From Fragilariopsis cylindrus CCMP1102 (lineage: Eukaryota > Bacillariophyta > Bacillariophyceae > Bacillariales > Bacillariaceae): a stretch of DNA of 64,000 nucleotides. The position numbers and the translations under genes were made by a program. This document shows positions 43,404 through 53,299 of this stretch, one piece after another; position 1 is the first letter of the stretch; each line of letters begins with the position of its first letter. A model generated the notes under the pieces. It had not been told where the DNA came from. It ran no database searches and saw only the letters and a program-made list of their open reading frames with translations. The stretch spans positions 496,001 to 560,000 of the forward strand of contig FMBT01000296.1 of NCBI GenBank assembly GCA_900095095.1, in the 5' to 3' direction.

Positions 43404-44432
43404 TCAAAACACTAGGATATTATCATCGTCATCACTGTCTTCAGAACCATCTTCAATTTCGAACTTTCTTTCTTCTCTGTTATTGCATTCTTTTTCCTCC
43501 TTCGGACTCAACTTATTCTGGGATATAATTGTTAGGGAGGAGAGTCGCCTTTTTTGAGAATTCTTCCTTTTCTTGTTTATTACTTTAGAAACTTTAGGTA
43601 ATGCGTGTTTCAATTTTATATCATTCCTTTTCGAATTGATAGTAGCTGCGTACCACGCCGCGGATGATTCCTGATGCTGTTGACTTATAATTTTGCACAT
43701 CCGGTTTAAATGTATAGTACCATCAGCGATATTCCTATCACTGTGATCCATAGAACCTTGTTGACTATGGAATTGCTCGTAGTTCATCTTTTCATTGCAA
43801 TCTTGTGGAATTATTGAATCCAATAAAGAATTCTGCTGTTTTACTAATCTTTTTTGTTTGACGTCCATGATTGTTTGACGATTTTTGACTACTTCCATTA
43901 TTTGTTGCTTTCGATTGTTTGTATGAATGTAGCTAATCGACGTCCCAGCTTGGTCCAATGTTGATGATAGATTTGAGTTCGCAAATTGAAGCATCACAAG
44001 CTGGCTTGAGAGACCTCTACCTTGGTCACTCCTTTTCCGTGATTCCTTCGTAAGAGTATCGTACTGTTGTTTTAGGTCTAAATTTTGTTGGTTGTAGTTA
44101 TCCAATCTCTTCGCGTGTACCCTGTATTGTTTCTGTAAATCATTATTTGTTTGATTGAGGTCTTCAATTTTTTGTTGATAACTTTCAATGCGTTTCCAAA
44201 GGAGTGCATTTTGATCCATATACTTGTCAATCATTGATTCTTCCCGTGATGATGATATGATCGGTGGTCGTTCACGCAATACTTTACCTTGAAATTGATC
44301 AATTTGTGAATGTGCTCGCGCTTGTGCTACTGTCATACTTGGGGTATAAGTAGGTAATGGTGTTCGTCGCATTGTCTGCTGTTGTGTTTCGCAAACTTGA
44401 GCACCGTAATAATAGTTGTTATTTATATTCAT
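43404..44432 (-). CDS. Coiled-coil protein, paralogue of the 50082-51053 gene
   Basis: I choose ATG 44432 (MNINNNYYYGAQVCE) since the paralogue's leader begins in the same way; a longer frame to 44564 lacks an ATG start at its end. The protein is about 342 residues. A central coiled coil covers YMDQNALLWKRIESYQQKIE through DLKQQYDTLTKESRKRSDQG, with NQT..DLQ repeats. The C-terminus has a basic stretch (NKKRKNSQKRRLSSLT), a motif IISQNKLSPKEEKE and an acidic tail ending DDDDNILVF. The 50082 gene shares 'NQN..LW.RI..Y..KI..LNQT..DLQ.QY', 'VISQD.LS.KEK' and '..CLVF', so the two are clear duplicates. Role unknown; the acidic end with a terminal LVF is distinctive. Confidence 0.65.
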   Translation of the reverse strand: MNINNNYYYGAQVCETQQQTMRRTPLPTYTPSMTVAQARAHSQIDQFQGKVLRERPPIISSSREESMIDKYMDQNALLWKRIESYQQKIEDLNQTNNDLQKQYRVHAKRLDNYNQQNLDLKQQYDTLTKESRKRSDQGRGLSSQLVMLQFANSNLSSTLDQAGTSISYIHTNNRKQQIMEVVKNRQTIMDVKQKRLVKQQNSLLDSIIPQDCNEKMNYEQFHSQQGSMDHSDRNIADGTIHLNRMCKIISQQHQESSAAWYAATINSKRNDIKLKHALPKVSKVINKKRKNSQKRRLSSLTIISQNKLSPKEEKECNNREERKFEIEDGSEDSDDDDNILVF

Positions 44433-44948
44433 TGTTTGTTTCCAATATACTATTATTTTATTAGAGTTCTGTCTGTATGCGTACATTTTTGTTTGAAAGA
44501 ATAATAGTATAGAAAGGTTAGCAATGCACAAAAAAACGCAACCATTCCAACTGAGACTTTCCACATGTACTATTTATCTCTGCCATTCAAACAAAATCTA
44601 ACAGACGATTATCAATGTTTAAAAAGCCTTTACGGCTTACAAATAATGTACCCTGGATATTTCTTGTTCTATAATCATATACTGTATGACATAAGATAAC
44701 ATTGTCAACCACTTACTTACTCAATCGTTTTTTTAGGCAAATACTAAATAGCCATTCGAAGTGAAGTACACTGTGAGAACTTACCGTAGGACAATTAATT
44801 GTACAATATTATATTCGTAAGTATTGAAAGAAAACACAACGGTGATGGAAGAGCGGAGACATGTAATTTAGATTGCGAAACGAAGGACGAATGAATTGTG
44901 ATGATCGTGTGAAATGAAGAATGGTATATAATATACAATTTTTTACGT

Positions 44949-45266
44949 ACCGTTATTTTTTATCATAAGTACGAAGTAAATTATATCAACGTCCCTAAGT
45001 GAATTGATCGCTTTTTATACGGGAATGTGCATAACGAAAATACAAAATTACAACTGAGGGCACTATAAGTAGTCGCACGATTTGATTTGAAGTCAATTTC
45101 CTAATCCAATACCGATATTTTTTACCATAAGTAGGAAGTAAATTATATCAGCGTCCCTAAGTAAATCGATCGCTTTTTTGTAAAAGGGACTGTGCATAAC
45201 GAACATACAAAACTACAACTGAGTACTATAGCCGTCGCTCGATTTGATTTGAAGTCCATTTCCTAA
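44949..45266. repeat. Imperfect tandem duplication of about 156 bp
   Basis: Copies at 44949-45104 and 45110-45266 share ATTTTTTA.CATAAGTA, AAGTAAATTATATCA, CGTCCCTAAGT and GATTTGATTTGAAGTC, with roughly one difference per ten bases. No ORF runs through them. Confidence 0.8.
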
Positions 45267-45502
45267 GCATGAAAACTTTGAAAAAATTATTTAGACGTGA
45301 GGTTAAAAAGGCGACATAGTACCCGTGCAGTAATTTGGATGATTATTATAAATATAGGATAACATAATATTATGCGACTAGGATAATAATATTATACCAC
45401 GTATTGATCGAACTACGTTGCATGCAGCATTTGATATTTGAAATATAAAATGCCGCATGTACTAATATGGAAATATCATATTTCTATACTTCAACCTTAT
45501 TT

Positions 45503-45852
45503 CCCATCAACGGAGAGTGGAGTGATTGTAAACGCGCGAAGTCTGTCGTTCGTGACGAACCATACCAGTAGTAGGATACGTAGATAAGATTCGTAGGTAG
45601 AGTATGACATTACCCTTAAGGTACATGACGACAAAATCAGATGATCGGACACTCGTTCCACTGTTTCTTCTGATGTCTGTTTCCATGGATTGCGATCCTG
45701 TCAGCTAGTCTAGCTAATAGGACCTCACCATGGGATTTTTCTTTGGGCGAACTAGATGAATTTCATTCATTCCCAAGCTACTGTAACAATTTGATTAAAT
45801 CCCATCAAGAACGGAGGATGGAGTGATGTAAACGCGCGAAGTCTGTCATTCG
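45503..45852. repeat. Two 50-bp direct repeats about 250 bp apart
   Basis: CCCATCAA...GGAGTGAT followed by GTAAACGCGCGAAGTCTGTC and TTCG occurs at 45503-45552 and 45801-45852, with small indels between copies. The rest of 44,433-46,329 has no recognisable gene. Confidence 0.75.
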
Positions 45853-46191
45853 CTCGTTGGTTTGGCAGCAAAGCCAATCATTCAAGTTAATTCGAGACCC
45901 ACACAGATTCTGGATGAATGAAATAAAATCTATTTTCGCGAAGAAAAAAAAAATCCATATTTTTGTACGAACTGTAACAACACAAACCCCCTTTACCTAT
46001 GTAGTCCTATGTATGTATTGTATACTATTATTATACCTTACTTAAAGTACATGAACCGTTATGCGACGCATTTTTACAACAACGAGGACTTACATTTATT
46101 ATTCGAACAGAACCATTTATTCTACCTGGTAGTCTAGCAAATATTAAATAATAGAATGAAAAGGTGAACGGGATAGTAGCCCTACAGTACA

Positions 46192-46192
<1 letters not shown>

Positions 46193-46225
<33 letters not shown>

Positions 46226-46254
46226 AGAGAGAGAGAGAGAGAGAGAGAGAGTAG
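46193..46254. repeat. (GA)n microsatellite in the leader of the DTW gene
   Basis: Two GA runs separated by TAAGA lie 75-135 bases before the ATG at 46330, so they are probably in the promoter or 5' untranslated region. Confidence 0.85.
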
Positions 46255-46329
46255 AAGAGAACGAAGTGCATCTAGCAGCATTGTATCGACGATAATATAA
46301 GAAGAGCGACGAACAACAACGATAATACA

Positions 46330-47826
46330 ATGTCATCTGCTGAATTTTCTATTAACGGTGATGCAGAAGCAGTAGCAGTAACAGTAGCACACAGTAGTAG
46401 CAACAAAGATAATAGTAAAAGAAAATTTACAACACAACAAACATTATTGTCTAAAAAGGAAGAAGTAGGCGACAATAGTAACGAAAGTTCAAGAACTAGT
46501 AGTGCGAATAAAGGAACAAGCAGTAGTAGTAAGAAGAAGAAACGACGAATTATTTGTGATCGATGTTCACGTCCCAAACCACAAACATGTATCTGTTCTG
46601 CACTTCCTACTAATGGTATACTATTAAAAAAAGTAGAAATTATTATCCTACAACATCCATTGGAAATCAAAAATCATAAATCTACTGCGAATCGATCGGT
46701 ACCATTATTAGAATTATGTTTACATCAATCCTGTTTACATTTACTACATGGACGTCGATTTGGGAAGGAATCGTTAGGGAAAGAACTTTACAAAAAATTA
46801 CATGGACATGGTGGCGATAGTGGCGATGGCGGCGATAGCAATGATAATTTAAGCAGTTTCGATTATGATTATATACCTGTATTAGTATTTCCAAAATTAA
46901 AGAAGGAAACTATTGAAATAATAAGCAGTAGCACGTCATCGTCAACAGTACCAGTACCAGTACCAGTACCAGTACCAGTACCAGTACCAGTACCAGTACC
47001 AGTACCAGCGCTAGAGCAGCAGACTGAGAGCGGCATGAACAACGAGAAAAATAAAGACAAGCAAGATCAACAGAATAGAAAATGTTGCTATAAAGAAGAA
47101 GATGCAACAGTATTGAGTTTAAATGGATTATTACGCAAAATGAAAGAAGAGGCAGACGCAGAAGAAGTATGTAACAAAGTAGAAGTAGAAAAAGATAATG
47201 GTGATAAGAAAAAGAGAAGAAAGAAAAAGAAAAAAATATTATTATTGGTATTGGATGCCACATGGAATCATGCACGTGAAATGCATATGGCAAATATACG
47301 ATTGCATCAATATCCTACAAATATGTTACGATTAGCATTAGAGAAAGATGATTTACTAATAGATAATAATAGTAAAGAATTCCAACCAGGACGATTCCGT
47401 GTAAGAGGAAAAGCATCGAAGAAAGGATATAAAAAGAAGAAGAAAAGCAAGAAATATATCAAATCTTCCAATAACAATGCTGCAGTATTGGATGATGAAG
47501 ATGAAGATGAAGAACCATTAGATGGATCATGGATGTCCACAGCTGAATGCATTGCATGGATTGTTTCTAAAATTGAAGAACAAGAACAAGGCGAACAACA
47601 AAATGAACATAATGAACATGATAAACGAGCAGATGAAAAGCAGCAAACGAAAAGCAGTGCTAGCACTATAGTAGTAGACAACGCTTCGGGGACAGCAACG
47701 ACATTGACATCATCATTATCATTATATGAAATATTAATGAAACCATTAGATCTAATGGTATTAAAATGGAAATCATTTGTTGATAATTCATCAAATAATA
47801 ATAATCATCATAAACATGATCGATAA
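46330..47826 (+). CDS. DTW-domain tRNA-uridine aminocarboxypropyltransferase
   Basis: A 498-residue single-exon ORF with ATG 46330. After a Ser/Lys-rich leader comes the DTW domain: CDRCSRPKPQTCICSALP (Cys cluster), EIIILQHPLEIKNHKSTANR, the strand YIPVLVFPK, LLLVLDATWNHAREM (the D-x-T-W motif) and TAECIAWIVSKIEE. The family (TapT, DTWD1, DTWD2) transfers the aminocarboxypropyl group of SAM to tRNA uridine, making acp3U at positions 20 or 47. Three inserts split the domain: (VP)n of about 12 repeats at 46,945-47,006, a Lys-rich stretch, and an Asn/Asp/Glu linker. The C-terminal helix LYEILMKPLDLMVLKWKSF matches the end of the family. Catalytic motifs are complete, so it is probably active; nuclear or cytosolic location is open. 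Confidence 0.85.
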   Translation: MSSAEFSINGDAEAVAVTVAHSSSNKDNSKRKFTTQQTLLSKKEEVGDNSNESSRTSSANKGTSSSSKKKKRRIICDRCSRPKPQTCICSALPTNGILLKKVEIIILQHPLEIKNHKSTANRSVPLLELCLHQSCLHLLHGRRFGKESLGKELYKKLHGHGGDSGDGGDSNDNLSSFDYDYIPVLVFPKLKKETIEIISSSTSSSTVPVPVPVPVPVPVPVPVPVPALEQQTESGMNNEKNKDKQDQQNRKCCYKEEDATVLSLNGLLRKMKEEADAEEVCNKVEVEKDNGDKKKRRKKKKKILLLVLDATWNHAREMHMANIRLHQYPTNMLRLALEKDDLLIDNNSKEFQPGRFRVRGKASKKGYKKKKKSKKYIKSSNNNAAVLDDEDEDEEPLDGSWMSTAECIAWIVSKIEEQEQGEQQNEHNEHDKRADEKQQTKSSASTIVVDNASGTATTLTSSLSLYEILMKPLDLMVLKWKSFVDNSSNNNNHHKHDR

Positions 47827-47921
47827 AAATAAAACAACAAGAAAAGTGTGTAAACTACAGTATAATCAAGTCCAATCATTTTACAGTAGCATACAATCAT
47901 TATTTAGCTTAGCTTTAGCTT

Positions 47922-48747
47922 TTAGCTTTTGATTGTTTCTGATTTGATTAATTCTTTTCTTTCTTCGTCTTTGTAGTAGTCAATTAACTCTCCTAACGCA
48001 AACACATCGTTTTCTTCTTTGACGACGATCACATCCTTCACTAATTCAAGCTGCTTCACCTCCATAATGGATAATTGCTTTTCTACTTCATCTTCTACCG
48101 CATCGTCATAATTGTGACCTGCTATTACTGTTACTTGTTTCCTTCCATCGATAATCATCGTCTGATTAGTATTAGTTCTTTCATCATCTACTAGCCGTGT
48201 ACTACTACGTAATGGTCGTATGGTCGTAACAAGAAGGGGACAACTGTTATTACGACTATGACTACGGCGCCTGTCGCCATAATTAACATCGTCTTGTTTT
48301 TGAATTGAGTTTGTAGAAGTAGAACTAGAAGCTGTAGTTGTCGTCGTCATCGTATTACTACTACTACTACTACTACTAGCCCTATTAGTAGTAGTATACG
48401 ATGTATTTCCTAAGTTCATAAATCCTGTTAGGATACCGACATCATTCATTAATTCAAATGTTTCCCATTCGCATAAGAATTTGACTATATCATTCGAATC
48501 CACTAAAAAGAAGAGTGGATATTGACGACTAATAGAACCACTTAACGCCAACAACTCATTCCGTCGTTCACGATCTTTTGGATCAGTACTCGCACCATCT
48601 ACTTGTTCTAAATATTGGGACTGATCATCGATTCTCATACCTTTTAATATTGTCAGTGCTCGATTATGAGCCGTTTCTTCATTTGTTGGTCTTCCCGATG
48701 TTGATGATGAGTATAGGATCAGTAATCTCTTGTTGTTTTTGTTGTTC

Positions 48748-48778
<31 letters not shown>

Positions 48779-48902
48779 AGTTGCTTGATATTTGGGAACT
48801 ATCGTCTACTAGTACCTGCTGTTTCGGACTACGCTCGACGGTTTTTACAGAAACAGCGTCTACTTGTCTTGGACGCTCGGCGGTTTTTAATGATTCATTC
48901 AT
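47922..48902 (-). CDS. Thioredoxin-fold (SH3BGR/glutaredoxin-like) protein
   Basis: A 326-residue ORF, ATG 48902 (MNESLKTAERPRQVDAVS). After a poly-Asn run from a GTT microsatellite comes LLILYSSSTSGRPTNEETAH, ALTILKGMRIDDQSQYLEQV, DGASTDPKDRERRNELLALS and QYPLFFLVDSNDIVKFLCEW. This follows the SH3BGR-like layout: beta strand with 'YSS..sG', an 'yeeiDg...kd.R.eL...sg' middle and 'yPq.f' strand. The CxxC pair is absent, as in SH3BGR. The second half is Ser/Thr-rich, then a C-terminal helical acidic part (KQLSIMEVKQLELVKDVIVV). Likely a non-catalytic adaptor. Convergent with the DTW gene, ends 95 bases apart. Confidence 0.6.
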
Positions 48903-50081
48903 TATAATATGTATAATTTAATATAAATTATAGAATACAGTACAGTACTGTATAATATAATATTACCGTACTCAATACACTATAAATTTATAGAAATATT
49001 ATGAATAAGAAGAATTGTATCCTGAATACATATTAATTTTATTTTACTTCGCTTTTCTAGATTGTAACAGGGAGAGGAGAAGGAAAGGTGAATGAGTAAA
49101 ATGTAGTAGAGCAAGAAACAGAATCCTGACTCAACTTAACAGCACGTAGCAAATGTACTAGTGCAATGATGAATGAGTCGAATGTAGGGTAATAAGTAGA
49201 AGAATTCTGACTCAAGAAAGAAACACATAGGATAAAAGTGTATCATTGTTAACAATGACGAATAAATTTGTTGATTGATTGGCTACACGAATAAATAAAT
49301 AATAATACATAATCAATAATCATAAAGTACACTTCAAGTACCATACATCCAGCTGCTTATTATTATTTATACCTAACGTGCACGTAGGACCTAAGTACTT
49401 GAAGTAGGTACGTCTGACTCGAATACAACCTTCGCCCAACCTTCAACTTGTACAGTCGTAAGCAGTATTGGGAATTAATATTATTCGCGCCCCTGTTCTC
49501 TTTTGGAACCGCCACAAAGAAAAAAGTTTAAGAAGAGAACGAAAAAAAGATCACTAAGTGTATAGCAGACAAACAATCCAAATAAATAGTGCAGGGGGGC
49601 TGGGGTGATACATACGACTAACTGATTGATTCGATTCGATTCCTATTTTTTGATTTAAAACTACCGTAGAGAGTATGGGTATGATACTGTATCGTACTGT
49701 ATCGTATCGTACTGTAATCGTAATGCGTAGTTTCCAAGCCTATCTTTTATTTACCTTTACTACTGTACATACTGAATTAGATTGTGAAACTGATAATTGC
49801 AATAGCAAGTCTCTTATAAGAATTATACACGACCTATAAAAGAGCTACCAAACTTCACTGTAATATTGTACAAACAGTAGGATAAACTATGATAGAATGA
49901 ATAGATACGCAATACAGTAAGAAAACCAAAGAATAAACACCTCTTCATTAACTCTTCTGTATAATGTTGTATAATGCTGATGTAGGTTCTGGTATTATAT
50001 TTCATACATATTGATACTAGCTGGAGATAACTTGAATAAATATTTATATTATTAGCAAATAAGTACAGTAAAAGTGTTGCT

Positions 50082-51053
50082 TCAGAACACTAGACAATCA
50101 TCATCATCATCATCATTATCCTCATCATCACTACTGTCTTTAGGATAAGATTCATCAACAGATCTGCAAGCATCTTTATTGTTGTATTCCATTTTCTCTT
50201 TTGAACTCAATATATCCTGGGATATTACTTGGAAGGAAAATGACCTTATGCGGCTGTTCCTCTCTCCAATTGATGTTGCTACTACTTGATTTGATTCTAC
50301 GAACTTGGATGGTTCCTCTTCTTTCTTACCACTCATGATAGATGAGTGCTTTCTTTTTAGGTTTTGGTTGGTAATAAGCTGTGCTGTGTTTAGTTGTAGT
50401 TGTTGCTGTGAATCAGTTATAGCATTTTGTGTTGCTGACGCGGGAGGAGGCACTAACATTGGTGAAGATATTGCTATGTGATCCTTCATCTTGCCATTCC
50501 CTTTTTTCATGTTTAGCTTCTGCTGGCTTGTAATTTTCTCTACCCACTTGTTTTGACAATTGTTCATTGTACCTGGTGGTTCACGAAGATGTAGTAAGCT
50601 TATCGGTTGTTGGTATTCTTCCTGTTGTTTTGAATTTGGTGACAATTTACTTTGCACTACCAAAACATTACCTTGTATTTGCTGCTCTTGATTTTCTAGA
50701 GGAATGGATCGAATGAACATCTGAATTCGACTTGATGTTTGTTTTAATCTTGTATGCGTATCTTGAAGCAGTAAAAATAGTTGGGACAAATTTTTACTCT
50801 GTTCACTCTTGTTTCGTGAATCCTTTGCGAGTGTGTTGTATTGTTGTTCTAATTCATAATTGTCTTTTTTTTGGTTGTCCAATTTTTTTTCATCTATACA
50901 GTATTGTTGCTGCAGATCTTTTTTCGTTTGATTTAAAACATTAATTTTTCGTTCATACCCTCTGATACGCTCCCAAAGGATTGAATTTTGATTAACAAAC
51001 CAGTCAACCCCCATTGATGCTTCCTTTGATGATGATGATGATGATGATGCCAT
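50082..51053 (-). CDS. Coiled-coil protein, paralogue of the 43404-44432 gene, possibly decaying
   Basis: ATG 51053 gives 323 residues (MASSSSSSSKEASMGVDWFV). It shares the coiled coil and C-terminal motif with the 43404 gene: NQNSILWERIRGYERKINVL, LNQTKKDLQQQYCIDEKKLD, YNTLAKDSRNKSEQSK, then FQVISQDILSSKEKMEY and an acidic tail ending DDDDCLVF. Upstream, to about 51,280, the matching leader (MNGANTISQVRTSKY, TITVSQSQIQVNQF) can still be read but contains one stop and one frame change, so translation either begins at 51053 or this copy is decaying. The region 48,903-50,081 upstream of the end is AT-rich with no gene seen. Confidence 0.55.
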   Translation of the reverse strand: MASSSSSSSKEASMGVDWFVNQNSILWERIRGYERKINVLNQTKKDLQQQYCIDEKKLDNQKKDNYELEQQYNTLAKDSRNKSEQSKNLSQLFLLLQDTHTRLKQTSSRIQMFIRSIPLENQEQQIQGNVLVVQSKLSPNSKQQEEYQQPISLLHLREPPGTMNNCQNKWVEKITSQQKLNMKKGNGKMKDHIAISSPMLVPPPASATQNAITDSQQQLQLNTAQLITNQNLKRKHSSIMSGKKEEEPSKFVESNQVVATSIGERNSRIRSFSFQVISQDILSSKEKMEYNNKDACRSVDESYPKDSSDDEDNDDDDDDCLVF

Positions 51054-51593
51054 TGGTGGTCGTTGCGACGCAATACTGGATATGGAATTGATTCACTTGT
51101 ATTTGAGATTGCGATACAGTTATAGTTGATGGTGGTTCCAGTGGACGTTATTGTTGCGGCTGTGTTGAAATTACGCTAGTTACACCATTGGTCATATCAT
51201 GTTCACGACCAGAAGTGAAGTTCAGATACTTTGATGTGCGAACTTGAGAGATAGTGTTTGCTCCATTCATTGAAACACTAAATTGAACATTACAACTGAT
51301 TTTTTTTTATTCATCGTTGCCAGTGCTGTATGCAGCGTATTTTCTATTTTTAATTGGTACAAGGGATCTTAAAAATAGAATTTGTAAAGAGATCTTCGCC
51401 GACGGCGACTACTTACTACATTAATCGCGCACGACTTGAAATGTGATTCAATATTATTGTGAATACTGTACACTCTATTATTTACAATACACAATGAACA
51501 CATAATCTTAGAAAGGACCATAACCAAAAGCTAAATAATATAGAGTAACCTTCTCCTCCTCCTTCTTATTATTATTATTACTATTATTCTACA

Positions 51594-52436
51594 ATGACCG
51601 CCACTGCTCAAAGTGTAAAAACTACAAAACGCGTTGGGGTCGTCCTATCGGATGGATTCGAGCTGCTGGATGTGTGAGTGTTAATGTACTATTGTGTATT
51701 CAAGTGTCGAACTTGTCGACCCTGTCGAATGTAGTAGAGCATTTAGCTTGCATTATTACGACCGCGATCACTTACGTTGTTTCTTGTCGACGTGTTTTCT
51801 TTTTTTTTTGTCAGGATGGGCCCGTACGAGGCTCTCAAGGAAGTCCAAGAGCATTACTATGAATCGATCGACATTAAGCACCGGAAAATGGTGGACAAAG
51901 GCAAATCCGGAATCGAATGTAACCTCCAAGTCGAGACCATCCTTGCCTCGTTCGGCGATATTGGCAGCGTCGTCCGATCGTCGAGCGGTGTTTCCATACC
52001 CTCCCAATTCGACATGTCCTTGGATTTAGAAGCGACCCACTTCGACCTCCTCGTGCTGGGCGCGGGCAGCATCGATAAATCCGACAAAACGTCCATGAAC
52101 TATTTGAAATACCACCTCGACCGGGGTGGATCGATCCTCACTGTGTGCACCGGAGCGTCGTTTGTTGCGGAACTCGGCCTCCTCAACGGGACCGAGGCCA
52201 CCACCAACAGCCTTTTTATTGACATCTACCGGAAGGAGTACCCGGAAGTGCGATGGATGGATCTCGCCGACAACCTCAAACGCCGGTTTGTGCGCTCGAC
52301 CCCACAGATCACCACCACTGCCGGAATCACGGCAGGAATTGATGGGACGTTGTACCAGATTCAAGAATGGTGTGGTGAGGAGGTAGCAGAAGCCACGCGA
52401 CAGTGTCTAGAATGGCCGCTGCCGATACATGATTGA
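51594..52436 (+). CDS. DJ-1/PfpI-family (class I glutamine amidotransferase-like) protein, two exons
   Basis: Exon 1 is 51594-51673 (MTATAQSVKTTKRVGVVLSD, GFELLDV) and exon 2 is 51815-52436, across a GTGAGT...TTTGTCAG intron of 141 bases. The protein is about 233 residues. Typical family motifs are GFELLDVMGPYEAL, FDLLVLGAG, the nucleophile elbow LTVCTGASFVAELGLLNG with Cys, and TTAGITAGIDGTLYQI at the C-terminal end. This is closest to the isonitrile-hydratase/AraC-type PfpI branch, where 'T.AG..AGID.al' is diagnostic. The usual ATTHW after the elbow reads ATTNSL, so the catalytic partner differs. Exon 2 is strikingly GC-rich compared with neighbours. Likely cytosolic; substrate unknown. Confidence 0.85.
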
Positions 52437-52843
52437 ATTGAACACCATGATTTTGGAATAACAACAAAAAAGCAACAGAAGAGCGATGGATGAATGATAC
52501 AATAGAATAGAACCCTACATTATTTTTTAGTAGCATTCTTGTTTTTAGCTCAGTAGAAAGTAACATAATTAAAATATGTCACAATTTAGTATTCCTAGCA
52601 AAGCAGTTCATCATTCCGCACAAAGAAAGAAACAAAGTTTACAATATTTTATATGATAAGAACACTACAAAAAGTAGGTGTATATAATACTGTTTCGATT
52701 CAGTTAAACCGTCTTATTTTAGATTCTTACAGTACCTCCGAATCGTTATAAAACTAATGCAATCACAACTCTTGTATTTTTTCAACATCATACATCGCTC
52801 GATCTAACATATTATTATTGTATTCAATTTAAAAGTCCAAACA

Positions 52844-53299
52844 TTGAATACTTCCAACAGTCACTCGATCCAAGCTGAAGCAAACCTCAGTATGTCTACT
52901 ACTATGAATAAACAAGAAGAAGGAAACCCCAAAGTTGAAGCCGGACAAGAACGTGATATTATTCCAGTTGCAGATGAAAGTGGTAGTAGCATTCGTCGTG
53001 TAAAACGATTGCTATCCGGTCTTCTTTATGTACGGGATCGTCGTAAACGTCAGAAGCAAGTAAATGAATTTATGAAAAACCAGAACGTCGAGCTCAAGGC
53101 AATAGTATGACGACAAGCAGAAGAGTTAAAAGAATCAAAACAACAAGTAGACGATGAGTTGAAGGAACTAAAATCCTGTAACACAGATCTTGAATATGAT
53201 TTGAGACAAGCATGTGCTTACAATTTAATTCTCCCAAAAAGTGCAGATGACTGGGTCAGACTCACATTTCTCTTCTTTCCCCAAACATGGGTAGTATAA
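52844..53299 (+). pseudogene. Coiled-coil gene with an in-frame stop
   Basis: An ORF from ATG 52844 (MNTSNSHSIQAEANLSMSTT) of 88 residues stops with TGA at 53108. The same frame stays open afterwards as RQAEELKESKQQVDDELKEL and YDLRQACAYNLILP to a TAA at 53297. The helical run across the stop (QVNEFMKNQNVELKAIV, then RQAEELKES) looks like one broken coiled coil. Relation to the 43404/50082 family is possible by 'NQN.EL' but not firm. Readthrough or a sequencing error is not excluded. Confidence 0.4.

Noticed and set aside
46869-47293. Minus-strand Gly-Thr or Leu-Val repeat ORFs
   Set aside because: Antisense translations of the (CCAGTA)n run in the DTW gene.
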